Program-made: the position numbers and the translations under genes
Notes under the pieces: generated by a model
The model's database searches: none
Told to the model about the DNA's origin: nothing
Seen by the model: only the letters and a program-made list of their open reading frames with translations
In this document: piece by piece, positions 26,815 to 34,188 of the stretch
How positions within the stretch are numbered: the first letter of the stretch is position 1
Layout: each line of letters begins with the position of its first letter
Assembly: GCA_002509405.1 (NCBI GenBank)
Contig: DAVO01000012.1
Coordinates: 1 to 64,000, forward strand
Direction: 5' to 3'
DNA from: Methanomassiliicoccaceae archaeon UBA72
GTDB taxonomy: Archaea; Thermoplasmatota; Thermoplasmata; Methanomassiliicoccales; Methanomethylophilaceae
DNA length: 64,000 nt

Positions 26815-28335
26815 TCAATTGAACATGCTGTCGTCCGGAACGTGCTCGTTCTGGAAATAATACTGTGACTTTTCCTTCTGAGCGCTGGATACGTCTTTCG
26901 AGAGGCCCTTGGTGTATGAACCGTATTTGTTCTTGATCTGTTCCTCGACGGGCATCGCGCGCTTCAGCGCCCTGCGGACGTGTTCGGCGGTTATGATGTC
27001 CTCTCCGTCGACCACAGCGATGTCCCCTGCGGCGCGGATCAGCCCCCCCATCTCTCTGAGCCTGAGGGTCAGGGAGTTGGACTGCTCGTCCAGTTTCGCC
27101 CTGCGGCGTCCTTCTTTGATGAGCTCTTCCACTGCGGGTATGTCCGCATGGGGGATGCGCCCGTCCTTCTGAACCTCTTGGGCTACGAACTGGGCATATT
27201 TGGCGCGGTTCTCGCTGTTGTCCGGCATGACCGTGTCGACCAGCACTTCGTATCCGTTGCCTATGATGCGCGAGCGCAGCGGGGAGAGGATGTTCTCGAT
27301 GTCCTGGATGTTACATGCCGCGACCAGAATGAAGTCGCAAGGTACGGCGTCGACCCTGACGCTGGCGCCTGCAGATTGCGGGTTGTGCCCTGTTATCGGG
27401 AAAGTCTTGTCCTGCATGGCGGTCAGAATGTACCTTTGGAGATTGCCGAGATGAGATATCTCGTCAATGAACAGGACTCCCTCGTGTGCTTCGTGTATCG
27501 CTCCGGCGACGACCCTCTCATAAGCGGGGGAGCCGAGCTTTTCATGTCCTCCGTACGGGTCGTGCAGGACATCCCCGAGAAGTTCGGTCTCGGACGAACC
27601 GGTGGCCATGACAAACGGGTTCCTCCTCAGTTTCACCAGGACCTTCTTGTTTTTTGTGCCTTGGAGCTGGCTTCTCTTCTCCAGAGACTTCTGGTCGAGC
27701 ATGCGTATGTACTCTCCGGCCCTTTCGAACACGATGGTCTCCTCGGTCCCGTCAGGCAGCGTCCTCGTGGTGTTCACACGGTCCTTCCCGGCTAGCGTCG
27801 GTTGCCCGTTGAACGATTCCATGAGGCTGCCGAAAAGGTCTGCGAACGGGGCGTTAACGGCGGTGCTCGTCTTTCCTGTTTGGCACTCGGGGCACACAAG
27901 GTCGTGAGGGCTGGAATACGCCCCGCACTTCTTGCAACGGAACCCTAGGCGCTCGGCGACGTTCGCTGGAGCCTTTTTGGGTTCCAGAAGCGTGCCCACC
28001 GTCTCGGCCGTGAGGTCCTCTTCGCGGACGACCTCCTTGCTGTCCAGCACTTCCAGGAGCGGCCTCTCGCTGTTTTCCGGGTTTTTCACGACGCGTATCT
28101 CATGGTTCGGCACCGGCAGGTTCAGGGAGAGCGCTTGCGCAATCATCGACTTGCCGGTGCCCGGAGGCCCGACCAGGAGCAGGTTCCTGCGTTGTGTCGC
28201 GGCGATCTTGGCCATCTGGATGGCCTCGTTCTGGCCCAACACCCTGTCCAGGGGGTCGGACGGCAGAAGTATTTCGCCTGTCGACGCGAGCTCGGTCACA
28301 TCGCTCCAGTGCTCTACGGGCCTCCTTTCTGACAT
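26815..28335 (-). CDS. LonB-type AAA+ ATPase lacking the protease domain, with a zinc ribbon
   Basis: This 506-residue protein follows archaeal LonB closely through its AAA+ module: LGQNEAIQMAKIAATQRRNLLLVGPPGTGKS (Walker A 56-63), Walker B VLFIDE (about 287-292), PCDFILVAACN, and the arginine-finger region. The membrane-anchor insert of LonB is replaced by a zinc ribbon (Cys 134, 137, 148, 151). The protein ends where the S16 serine protease domain would begin. It is probably a chaperone-like remodelling ATPase. It lies 9 bases downstream of dnaG in the same direction. Confidence 0.85.
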   Translation of the reverse strand: MSERRPVEHWSDVTELASTGEILLPSDPLDRVLGQNEAIQMAKIAATQRRNLLLVGPPGTGKSMIAQALSLNLPVPNHEIRVVKNPENSERPLLEVLDSKEVVREEDLTAETVGTLLEPKKAPANVAERLGFRCKKCGAYSSPHDLVCPECQTGKTSTAVNAPFADLFGSLMESFNGQPTLAGKDRVNTTRTLPDGTEETIVFERAGEYIRMLDQKSLEKRSQLQGTKNKKVLVKLRRNPFVMATGSSETELLGDVLHDPYGGHEKLGSPAYERVVAGAIHEAHEGVLFIDEISHLGNLQRYILTAMQDKTFPITGHNPQSAGASVRVDAVPCDFILVAACNIQDIENILSPLRSRIIGNGYEVLVDTVMPDNSENRAKYAQFVAQEVQKDGRIPHADIPAVEELIKEGRRRAKLDEQSNSLTLRLREMGGLIRAAGDIAVVDGEDIITAEHVRRALKRAMPVEEQIKNKYGSYTKGLSKDVSSAQKEKSQYYFQNEHVPDDSMFN

Positions 28336-28344
28336 GGGACTTCC

Positions 28345-29868
28345 TCAGTAGAAATCGTCCTTTGCCCAAAGGGTCATATCGGCCGGCAGTTTGGAGACCT
28401 TCCCCTTGCGGGTGGCGACCACGACTCCGATCTTCTTCTCGTCGCAGACGTCCACTATCCTCTGGGATATCACTCCGTCGAAGACTATGGACGCTATCCC
28501 CTCGCCTTCTTCCTTGAGGGTGTCGGCGAGGCTCTTCACTGCGACTTCTTTGACGACCTTCTTCTCAGCGTCGAGCAGTTTTGCGTTATGGGTGGATGCC
28601 ATGTCGGCGAGCAGGTCCCTGAAGAAGACCTGGTCCTCAGTAAGCGCTTTGTCGGCCCGTCTGGGCTTCTTTGCGCGGAGGGTCCTCGTAGGCTTCTCTT
28701 CAGTCTCTGAGTCGCCTTTCTCTTCGGCTTCAGGTTTTGCCGCCTCGGTCCTTATGGCCTCGGGCTTGGAAACCTCCTGCTTCGCCGCCTCGGGTTTCAC
28801 GATCTCCTTGACTTGTTCGGCCTCGGCCTCTTCAACGGCCTCGGCCTCCTCCTTCGCTTCCTTCTTTCTGAACCTCTCGGCCGCCTCGGTGTTGAACCTC
28901 TCCCTCCTGGGAGTGCGGTCTTCGTCCCTGGGTCTGGCGCCCTGGTTCTGGTGGCGGTCGTGGCCGGAGTGCTGTTCCCTCCTGGCAGGCCTGGGCTCTT
29001 CCTCCTCTTCTTTGGGCTCCTCAGCCGAGATGCCGGTGATACCGTTCATTTCCATGTACTGGTCTGCGGGTATCTTGTTGCGGAGGCATTTGACAAGCTG
29101 TTTCTGAGTAAGCTCCTCGACCTCCTGTGAGCGGGGCGCCCGGGCAACGAAGTCGACCTCTGCAACCTGGAAAAGCTCCTTGAGGATCAGTTCTCCTCCC
29201 CTGTCGCCATCTACGAATGCGGTAACGACCCTTTCCCTGGACAGGTCCTGGACCGTCTTGGGAATGTCCGTCCCCTCGACCGCTATGGCGTTCTTAATTC
29301 CCGATCTGAGGCAGTTGAGGACATCGGACCTGCCTTCGACGACAATTATGGACTCCGCATCTTTCACGTTGGGTCCGGCAGGGCACCTGTCCTTGCCGTA
29401 GGAGACTATCTCTTCGACCTGCAGGCTCTTTCTTATGTTGTCGGTAAGGTCCGAGCTTGTCCCCTTCGACTGTTTTATCAGCTCGGAAAGGAGCTCCTTG
29501 GCGCGTTCGATGACCTTCTCCCTCTTGGTTATCCTCACATCTTCGATGCCGAGGACCTTGATAGACGCTTTGCATGGCCCCACACGGTCGACGGTCTCGA
29601 GGGCCGATGCGAGAATGACGGTCTCGACCTGGTCGAGGCTCGAGGACATCGTGACGTTTCCTTCAGACCTTCCTCCCTTGGAGGTGACATCAACCTCTAT
29701 CCTTCCGATCCTTCCCGTTTTCTGGAGGTCTCTAAGGTCGAGGTCGTCGCCGAGAAGTCCCTCTGTCTGTCCGAAGATCGCTCCGACGACGTCAGGCTTC
29801 TCCACGACACCGTCGGCATTGATCTTCGCTTTAACCAAGTATTTTGTAGCTGTTGGATCTGCGTACAT
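28345..29868 (-). CDS. dnaG: Archaeal DnaG primase-like protein (Toprim)
   Basis: This 507-residue protein begins MYADPTATKYLVKAKI. A Toprim domain occupies about 165-260, with IIVVEGRSDVLNCL (catalytic Glu) and AFVDGDRGG (DxD). A low-complexity Glu/Lys/Ala region follows at about 280-405, and a conserved C-terminal domain ends the protein. Archaeal DnaG is found with the exosome and can make primers. I chose the ATG at 29868 over 29883 because a minus-strand TATA box (GCGTATATCC, about 29893-29902) predicts initiation there. Confidence 0.93.
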   Translation of the reverse strand: MYADPTATKYLVKAKINADGVVEKPDVVGAIFGQTEGLLGDDLDLRDLQKTGRIGRIEVDVTSKGGRSEGNVTMSSSLDQVETVILASALETVDRVGPCKASIKVLGIEDVRITKREKVIERAKELLSELIKQSKGTSSDLTDNIRKSLQVEEIVSYGKDRCPAGPNVKDAESIIVVEGRSDVLNCLRSGIKNAIAVEGTDIPKTVQDLSRERVVTAFVDGDRGGELILKELFQVAEVDFVARAPRSQEVEELTQKQLVKCLRNKIPADQYMEMNGITGISAEEPKEEEEEPRPARREQHSGHDRHQNQGARPRDEDRTPRRERFNTEAAERFRKKEAKEEAEAVEEAEAEQVKEIVKPEAAKQEVSKPEAIRTEAAKPEAEEKGDSETEEKPTRTLRAKKPRRADKALTEDQVFFRDLLADMASTHNAKLLDAEKKVVKEVAVKSLADTLKEEGEGIASIVFDGVISQRIVDVCDEKKIGVVVATRKGKVSKLPADMTLWAKDDFY

Positions 29869-29883
29869 TTGAATCATTTCCAT

Positions 29884-30279
29884 GAAGGGATGGATATACG
29901 CCCTGCTCAGCTCTTTCTCACGGACACCTGCCCGATTCGAACTGTATTCTCGTCTCTGACCTGTAGTCTTTCCCGCTCAGCGGTGATGCGTTCTGGTCTT
30001 GGGGCCCGGTCGTTCCGACGGGGCTGCCGGTTGATAGTGAATCAGTGAACAGGGAATATTCAATTCCCTTGGGTATACAAACACACATCGCGCTTATAAG
30101 GTTTTGCGGAAAAAATGACGATCGGGCTTCGATCGATCCTACCGTTTCGGTGATGGTTGCCGATTGTCGGGGTCGGGAAAAAACGGAGACGCTTTCAGGA
30201 AAATTCAGTTGCGACCCTTCATTCAGGACAGTTCATTTTTCCCGTTTGTCTTCAAAGACAGCAGGTGTGGACAAAAAAA
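29884..30279. other. Non-coding stretch with a promoter and hairpins, possible RNA locus
   Basis: No convincing protein frame is seen in these roughly 400 bases upstream of dnaG. They hold a perfect 7-bp hairpin (AGGGAAT/ATTCCCT, 30051-30069), a palindromic TATA-like CTTATAAGG at about 30092-30100, a CGATCG-ggctt-CGATCG hairpin at 30119-30135, and a T-rich tract at about 30235-30241. A short untranslated RNA from about 30118 to 30240 would fit. I could not match it to tRNA, SRP RNA or RNase P RNA consensus elements. Confidence 0.4.
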
Positions 30280-30292
30280 CTATATAGTATAA
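30280..30292 (+). promoter_or_regulatory. Strong TATA box
   Basis: CTATATAGTATAA, preceded by an A-rich BRE-like stretch (ggacaaaaaaa), is one of the best TATA boxes in the window. Initiation about 25 bases downstream falls at the GTG at 30307. Confidence 0.6.
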
Positions 30293-30306
30293 CATGATGG
30301 AAAATT

Positions 30307-30585
30307 GTGATTGGCGGGAAAGAGCCGAGAGCATGGAGGAGATTACCTTGGGTTCTCCTGCTCTTGTTGTGCGCCGTCGGGTCGACTTCTGCCATTGCCC
30401 TTGTGACATGCGACGAGGTCGGTTGCGGAGAAGAGGACGCAATGCCGTTAACCGGTCCCGTGTCATACATTCCACACTAGGCGGTGGATGCGGGGCCTGC
30501 CCGCGGCTGCGAAGCGGCATGCGTGCCGTCCTATGGCGGGGTCAGAGCGACATCTCTATCAAATCTGCACCTACCTGCTTCATGA
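30307..30585 (+). CDS. Small secreted cysteine-containing protein, TAG at codon 58 (possible readthrough)
   Basis: A GTG-start frame encodes a classical signal peptide: basic KEPRAWRR, hydrophobic LPWVLLLLLCAVG, then STSAIA. The mature segment LVTCDEVGCGEEDAMPLTG ends at TAG (30478-30480, codon 58). If TAG is decoded, the frame continues 34 codons to TGA at 30583 with a second cysteine pair (GCEAAC). The codons after TAG still show G-rich first positions, as in coding DNA. The strong TATA box at 30280 places transcription at the GTG (leaderless). The minimal product is 57 residues; the function is unknown. The last 44 bases overlap the convergent ATPase gene. Confidence 0.5.
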
Positions 30586-32878
30586 ATCCGCAGGTCTCCA
30601 GGTCGCAGGTGAAGAAGACAATCTGCATGTCCTTTGCCGCCTCCGAGAGCGCACGGCATGCTCCCAGCTTCCTTTCCGAGTCGAAGACCAGCAGCACATC
30701 GTCCAGGAGTATCGGCAGCTTTTCCTCCGAAAGCTCCTTCGCCACCGCCAGTTTAAGGGACAGACATACCTGCCCGGCGAGCCCCGAGCTCCATTGCCCC
30801 TTGGCCTTCACCTCGGTCCCTCCGCGTATCGAGACGTCCTTGGTACGGGGGTTGCTCTCCATGCGATACAGGCCCCCCGTCATCATGTCCAGGTATCTGT
30901 CTGCTGTCCGTATGACCTGCGGTTGCATGTTTTCGTATATGTCGTCGCATGCCATGTCGGCAATGTACCTCTCCAAAGAGAGCACGCCCCACTTTCTTAT
31001 CTCCGAGTCCAGCTCTGCGCTGAGGGAGCTTCTCTCGTCCAACAGGCGCTCGGTCTCCGCGTCCCTGAGGATGGCATCTTTCTGACTGATTATCTTTCCA
31101 AGTTCCCTCTGTTTTTCATCGATCTCCTCGGCAGGGTCATCGGGAGGCATGGGTGCTTCGGAACCGGTATCGATACCGGCCGAACCCATTATCTTTTTGA
31201 TGTTCTCCATCTTATTTTCGATCTCATCCTTTTTCTTCTTCAGATCGACGATTCTTTCGAGTTCTTCCGCAGACCCATAAGGTTCAAGATATTCGCCCAG
31301 GGAATTTTTCGCTCTCTGATGTTCGGAGCGGGCCTCCTCCGCCGTTGTTTTCGCTTCGGATATCGAGGAAGAAATTGTAATCAACGCATTGAGTCTGCGA
31401 ACGTCTGATTCGAAAGAGCCCCGTCCGATCCCGGCTTCGGATGCGACGGATGCCAGCTCCGTTTCGAGTCTTGCAATCTTAGCCCTCATGTTGCTCGCGC
31501 GTTGGAGCTCCGAGTCGCGTTTCTGTTCAAGGGCCCTTATTCTGTCGATTTTTTCGCAAAGCCCGGCAACATCCTCTCTCCGCGTATCGCGGGGGAATCC
31601 GCGGGATGATATGAAATCCGAAAAGCCGTCCTCCGGACCCCTCTTCGGGAGCACGAAATAGATAGCGGCCAGCGCCACAACGGAGGCGGCATAGATGTAC
31701 GGGACCCCAGAGACGAAGGCGGCCATCGCGCAGACGGAGGCCAGCGCCAAGAGCGCCAGGGCGGGGACGTAATTCTTCTTCGGCATTTCCGTAACCGAAG
31801 CTCTTTCGATCGTCCCGCGTCCGGTATCTGCATTCCTGACGGTCTCGGGGCTCAAGCCGTTTCCTGTCAGCGCGGCGACCTCCTCATCCAGCCGTGAGGC
31901 GGAACCGTCGGCGGCCTCCATGTCCGATGTTGCGGACAGGTACGAGCCTATGTTCTCGTTCAGAGACCTGATCTTCTCCTCGTTCCGCATCACAGCGTCC
32001 GAGGAGGCGCCCCCCATCTCCTTGACGAGGGATGCCAGCTTCTCGTCTGCACTTTGCATGCTTTTGCGCAGTGCGATTTCGGAAGCCATCAGCTCATTGT
32101 ACCTCCCCATGCCCTCCGGCGGGGCCCTGTTCGCATCCGCCATGCCGTCGAGGCTTATCTCCAGCTCGCCGTACTCTTTCAGGTTCATTTCTTGTTTTTC
32201 GTACGCTTTGATGTTAGCCCGTACAGTGTCGGCCTCTGCCTTCTTTTCCTTGAGCGCCGACAGTTCCGCAACGATCCGGCCCTCGTCGGCCGCCAATCTT
32301 TCGTACTCGGGGCCCTTGGACCGGGCGGCCTTGATGGCCTCCCCGTTCTCTCTGATATCATCGAACAGTTTACCTATGCCCTTGATAGAGGTCATCTTCT
32401 CAGGCCTCAGGAGGTCCTCCATCCCGATGTTGATGGATTCCGATATCTGCGGCATGTTCTCGCCGCCCGGGACCGTAAGGAACCTCCTTTTTATGTCTCC
32501 CGATTCGACCGCATCCGTGTCGATAAGGTCCTCCGGGCCCATGGCATATACGCTACGGTAGATGTCGGGGTCGACGCCGGAGATGTCCGACGGCATCATA
32601 CCAATGCTGGAAACGATCTTGCTCCCGCTCCTGGTGACCGTGAACCTTTTTCCCGAATCGGTGATGCAGTCTATCTCCCCGGAGTCAGAGGCGGAAGTCT
32701 GCGGGTAGACGTTCTTGCGTTTCCCGGTCTTGAAGAGCGTGGTCCTAATAAACTCCTTCAGAGTGGTCTTTCCGCTTTCGTTCTCGCCGTAGCAGACCGT
32801 GAGCCCCGGCGATATCGGACCGTAATCTTTGTTGACGGCCTTTCCGAACAGACGGATGCGGACAGCCTCGATTATCAT
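30542..32878 (-). CDS. Rad50/SbcC-like AAA ATPase with membrane hairpin (YhaN-like)
   Basis: This 778-residue protein has an N-terminal ATPase half (YGENESGKTTLKEF, Walker A about 31-40), long coiled-coil regions, and a C-terminal half with an ABC-type signature area and LPILLDDVLLVFDSERK (Walker B). In the middle (about 385-425) two adjacent hydrophobic helices replace a zinc hook, as in bacterial YhaN-type proteins, so it may be membrane-attached. It overlaps the upstream phosphoesterase gene by 4 bases. The pair probably forms an SMC-like nuclease complex for DNA ends. Confidence 0.85.
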   Translation of the reverse strand: MIIEAVRIRLFGKAVNKDYGPISPGLTVCYGENESGKTTLKEFIRTTLFKTGKRKNVYPQTSASDSGEIDCITDSGKRFTVTRSGSKIVSSIGMMPSDISGVDPDIYRSVYAMGPEDLIDTDAVESGDIKRRFLTVPGGENMPQISESINIGMEDLLRPEKMTSIKGIGKLFDDIRENGEAIKAARSKGPEYERLAADEGRIVAELSALKEKKAEADTVRANIKAYEKQEMNLKEYGELEISLDGMADANRAPPEGMGRYNELMASEIALRKSMQSADEKLASLVKEMGGASSDAVMRNEEKIRSLNENIGSYLSATSDMEAADGSASRLDEEVAALTGNGLSPETVRNADTGRGTIERASVTEMPKKNYVPALALLALASVCAMAAFVSGVPYIYAASVVALAAIYFVLPKRGPEDGFSDFISSRGFPRDTRREDVAGLCEKIDRIRALEQKRDSELQRASNMRAKIARLETELASVASEAGIGRGSFESDVRRLNALITISSSISEAKTTAEEARSEHQRAKNSLGEYLEPYGSAEELERIVDLKKKKDEIENKMENIKKIMGSAGIDTGSEAPMPPDDPAEEIDEKQRELGKIISQKDAILRDAETERLLDERSSLSAELDSEIRKWGVLSLERYIADMACDDIYENMQPQVIRTADRYLDMMTGGLYRMESNPRTKDVSIRGGTEVKAKGQWSSGLAGQVCLSLKLAVAKELSEEKLPILLDDVLLVFDSERKLGACRALSEAAKDMQIVFFTCDLETCGFMKQVGADLIEMSL

Positions 32879-34062
32879 TCCGAAGCCTCCGAGAAACGCT
32901 CCAGCAGTCTTACCTTCGCATCGCCGACGAGGTTCCTGAGCTCCTCGTCGCTCATGGATTCAAAATGCTTCTGCAGATACTTTTTCGAGGTCGCGGTGCT
33001 GCATATCGCTCCGATCAGACGGTCTCTTTCCATCATCATGACCGAATCTGCCACGGATGCGACCTTTGAAACAAGGTCCTTCCCCCCGGCAGAAGGCATG
33101 CTTTCCGGTTTCGAGAGGACCTCTATATCCGCAACCGTTCCAGCCGACCTTTCCTGTATCGCCTTCAAAATCTCGTCGGGTTCGGACCTGATCATTTTAT
33201 CCAGCGCCCCGCGTCCTTTCACGGCGATTCTGACGACGGAGTTCTTTTCGATCATGGACGAAACGCTGTCGATGAAAGAGCGGAAGTCGCGTCCTGTTAT
33301 ATCGGCCTCTATCGTTTCCCAGATGATCTCCTGTGTCGGCACGAAACGAAGTTCCTTGACGGTGTCAGAGACCACCTTAACGACGTAAGCCCCTTTCTCT
33401 CCCGACTCCTTTATGCTCTTCCCTTGCGTGTTCCCGGGATACACCACATATGGCCTTTCGTGAAGCACTGCGCGTTTGTGTATGTGGCCCAGTGCCCAGT
33501 AGTCGATGTCCTTCTCTATCATATCGACGAGCCTGGCGGGGGCATATGCGGATGCATCGCTGGAATCCACGTCGCAATGGACGCATCCTACCGTGAAAAC
33601 GTCCCTGCTTCCTTCGAGCTTTATCGCCAGGTCCTCGTTGGTGTTCCTGGAAGTGAAGCTGATGCCTGAAATCTCCACTCTGTCTCCGTTCTTCAGCTCC
33701 AGCATGAACCGCTCGGGCTCGCCCCCGAACTCGTGGACGTTCGTAGGAAGGGGGATGTCATCCTCCCAGCTGGTGGTATGGTCGTGGTTCCCCCAAGCTA
33801 TAAAGCACGGAATGTCCAGCCCTCCAAGGATCTCGGCGAAGCGGAACCTGGTCCTCGGCGTGATGTTCTCCTTATCGAAGACGTCTCCGGATATGACCAT
33901 GAAATCAGCATTTTCCGAACGGGCAAGGTCTGCTATTTTGGAGAAAGACGAGAATGTGGATTCTGCCATCCTCTTAGCAAGGTCCCTGTCCCTGGACCTG
34001 ATTCCGGCGAACCTGCTGCCCAGATGCAGATCGGCGCAGTGTATGAATTTGAAGTCTGACAT
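32875..34062 (-). CDS. Mre11/SbcD-like metallophosphoesterase (YhaO-like)
   Basis: This 395-residue protein has the calcineurin-type nuclease motifs in order: CADLHLGS (D-x-H), VISGDVFD (GD-x-x-D), WGNHDH (GNHD), VGCVHCDVDS, and LGHIHKR (GHxH). It is the partner of the downstream Rad50-like ATPase. Cleavage of DNA ends or hairpins is the expected role. I chose the start at 34062 (MSDFKFIHC); upstream in-frame codons run into the intergenic inverted repeat. Confidence 0.9.
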   Translation of the reverse strand: MSDFKFIHCADLHLGSRFAGIRSRDRDLAKRMAESTFSSFSKIADLARSENADFMVISGDVFDKENITPRTRFRFAEILGGLDIPCFIAWGNHDHTTSWEDDIPLPTNVHEFGGEPERFMLELKNGDRVEISGISFTSRNTNEDLAIKLEGSRDVFTVGCVHCDVDSSDASAYAPARLVDMIEKDIDYWALGHIHKRAVLHERPYVVYPGNTQGKSIKESGEKGAYVVKVVSDTVKELRFVPTQEIIWETIEADITGRDFRSFIDSVSSMIEKNSVVRIAVKGRGALDKMIRSEPDEILKAIQERSAGTVADIEVLSKPESMPSAGGKDLVSKVASVADSVMMMERDRLIGAICSTATSKKYLQKHFESMSDEELRNLVGDAKVRLLERFSEASE

Positions 34063-34100
34063 GGCCGAGATAATGGCTAAGCGATTTAAGTATGGTGCCT

Positions 34101-34132
34101 CCGGTCCACCGAATAGGCTGAAAGTGGACCGG
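34101..34132. repeat. Perfect 9-bp inverted repeat between divergent genes
   Basis: CCGGTCCAC (34101-34109) and GTGGACCGG (34124-34132) are perfect inverted copies 14 bases apart. They sit in the 126-base gap between the nuclease operon and cobQ. It could be a regulator site or an RNA hairpin in either leader. Confidence 0.6.
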
Positions 34133-34188
34133 CCGACCGTCCTTACCTCCAAATATTATATTGGTAATACCATCCAACCGGGAGAGCA

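Noticed and set aside
29920..29960. tRNA-like T-loop (GTTCGAATC on the minus strand)
   Set aside because: The flanking bases do not form the 5-bp T stem, and no acceptor, D or anticodon arms can be drawn.
30045..30287. An 80-codon GTG frame in the region upstream of dnaG
   Set aside because: It is low in coding character, overlaps the second TATA box at its end, has no ribosome-binding site and contains the hairpins and TATA element of the non-coding stretch. It would also end in the otherwise avoided TAG.
30300..30541. SRP RNA or RNase P RNA
   Set aside because: Neither the SRP helix-8 consensus nor the RNase P GAGGAAAGTCC-type core is present. The signal-peptide reading frame explains the segment better.
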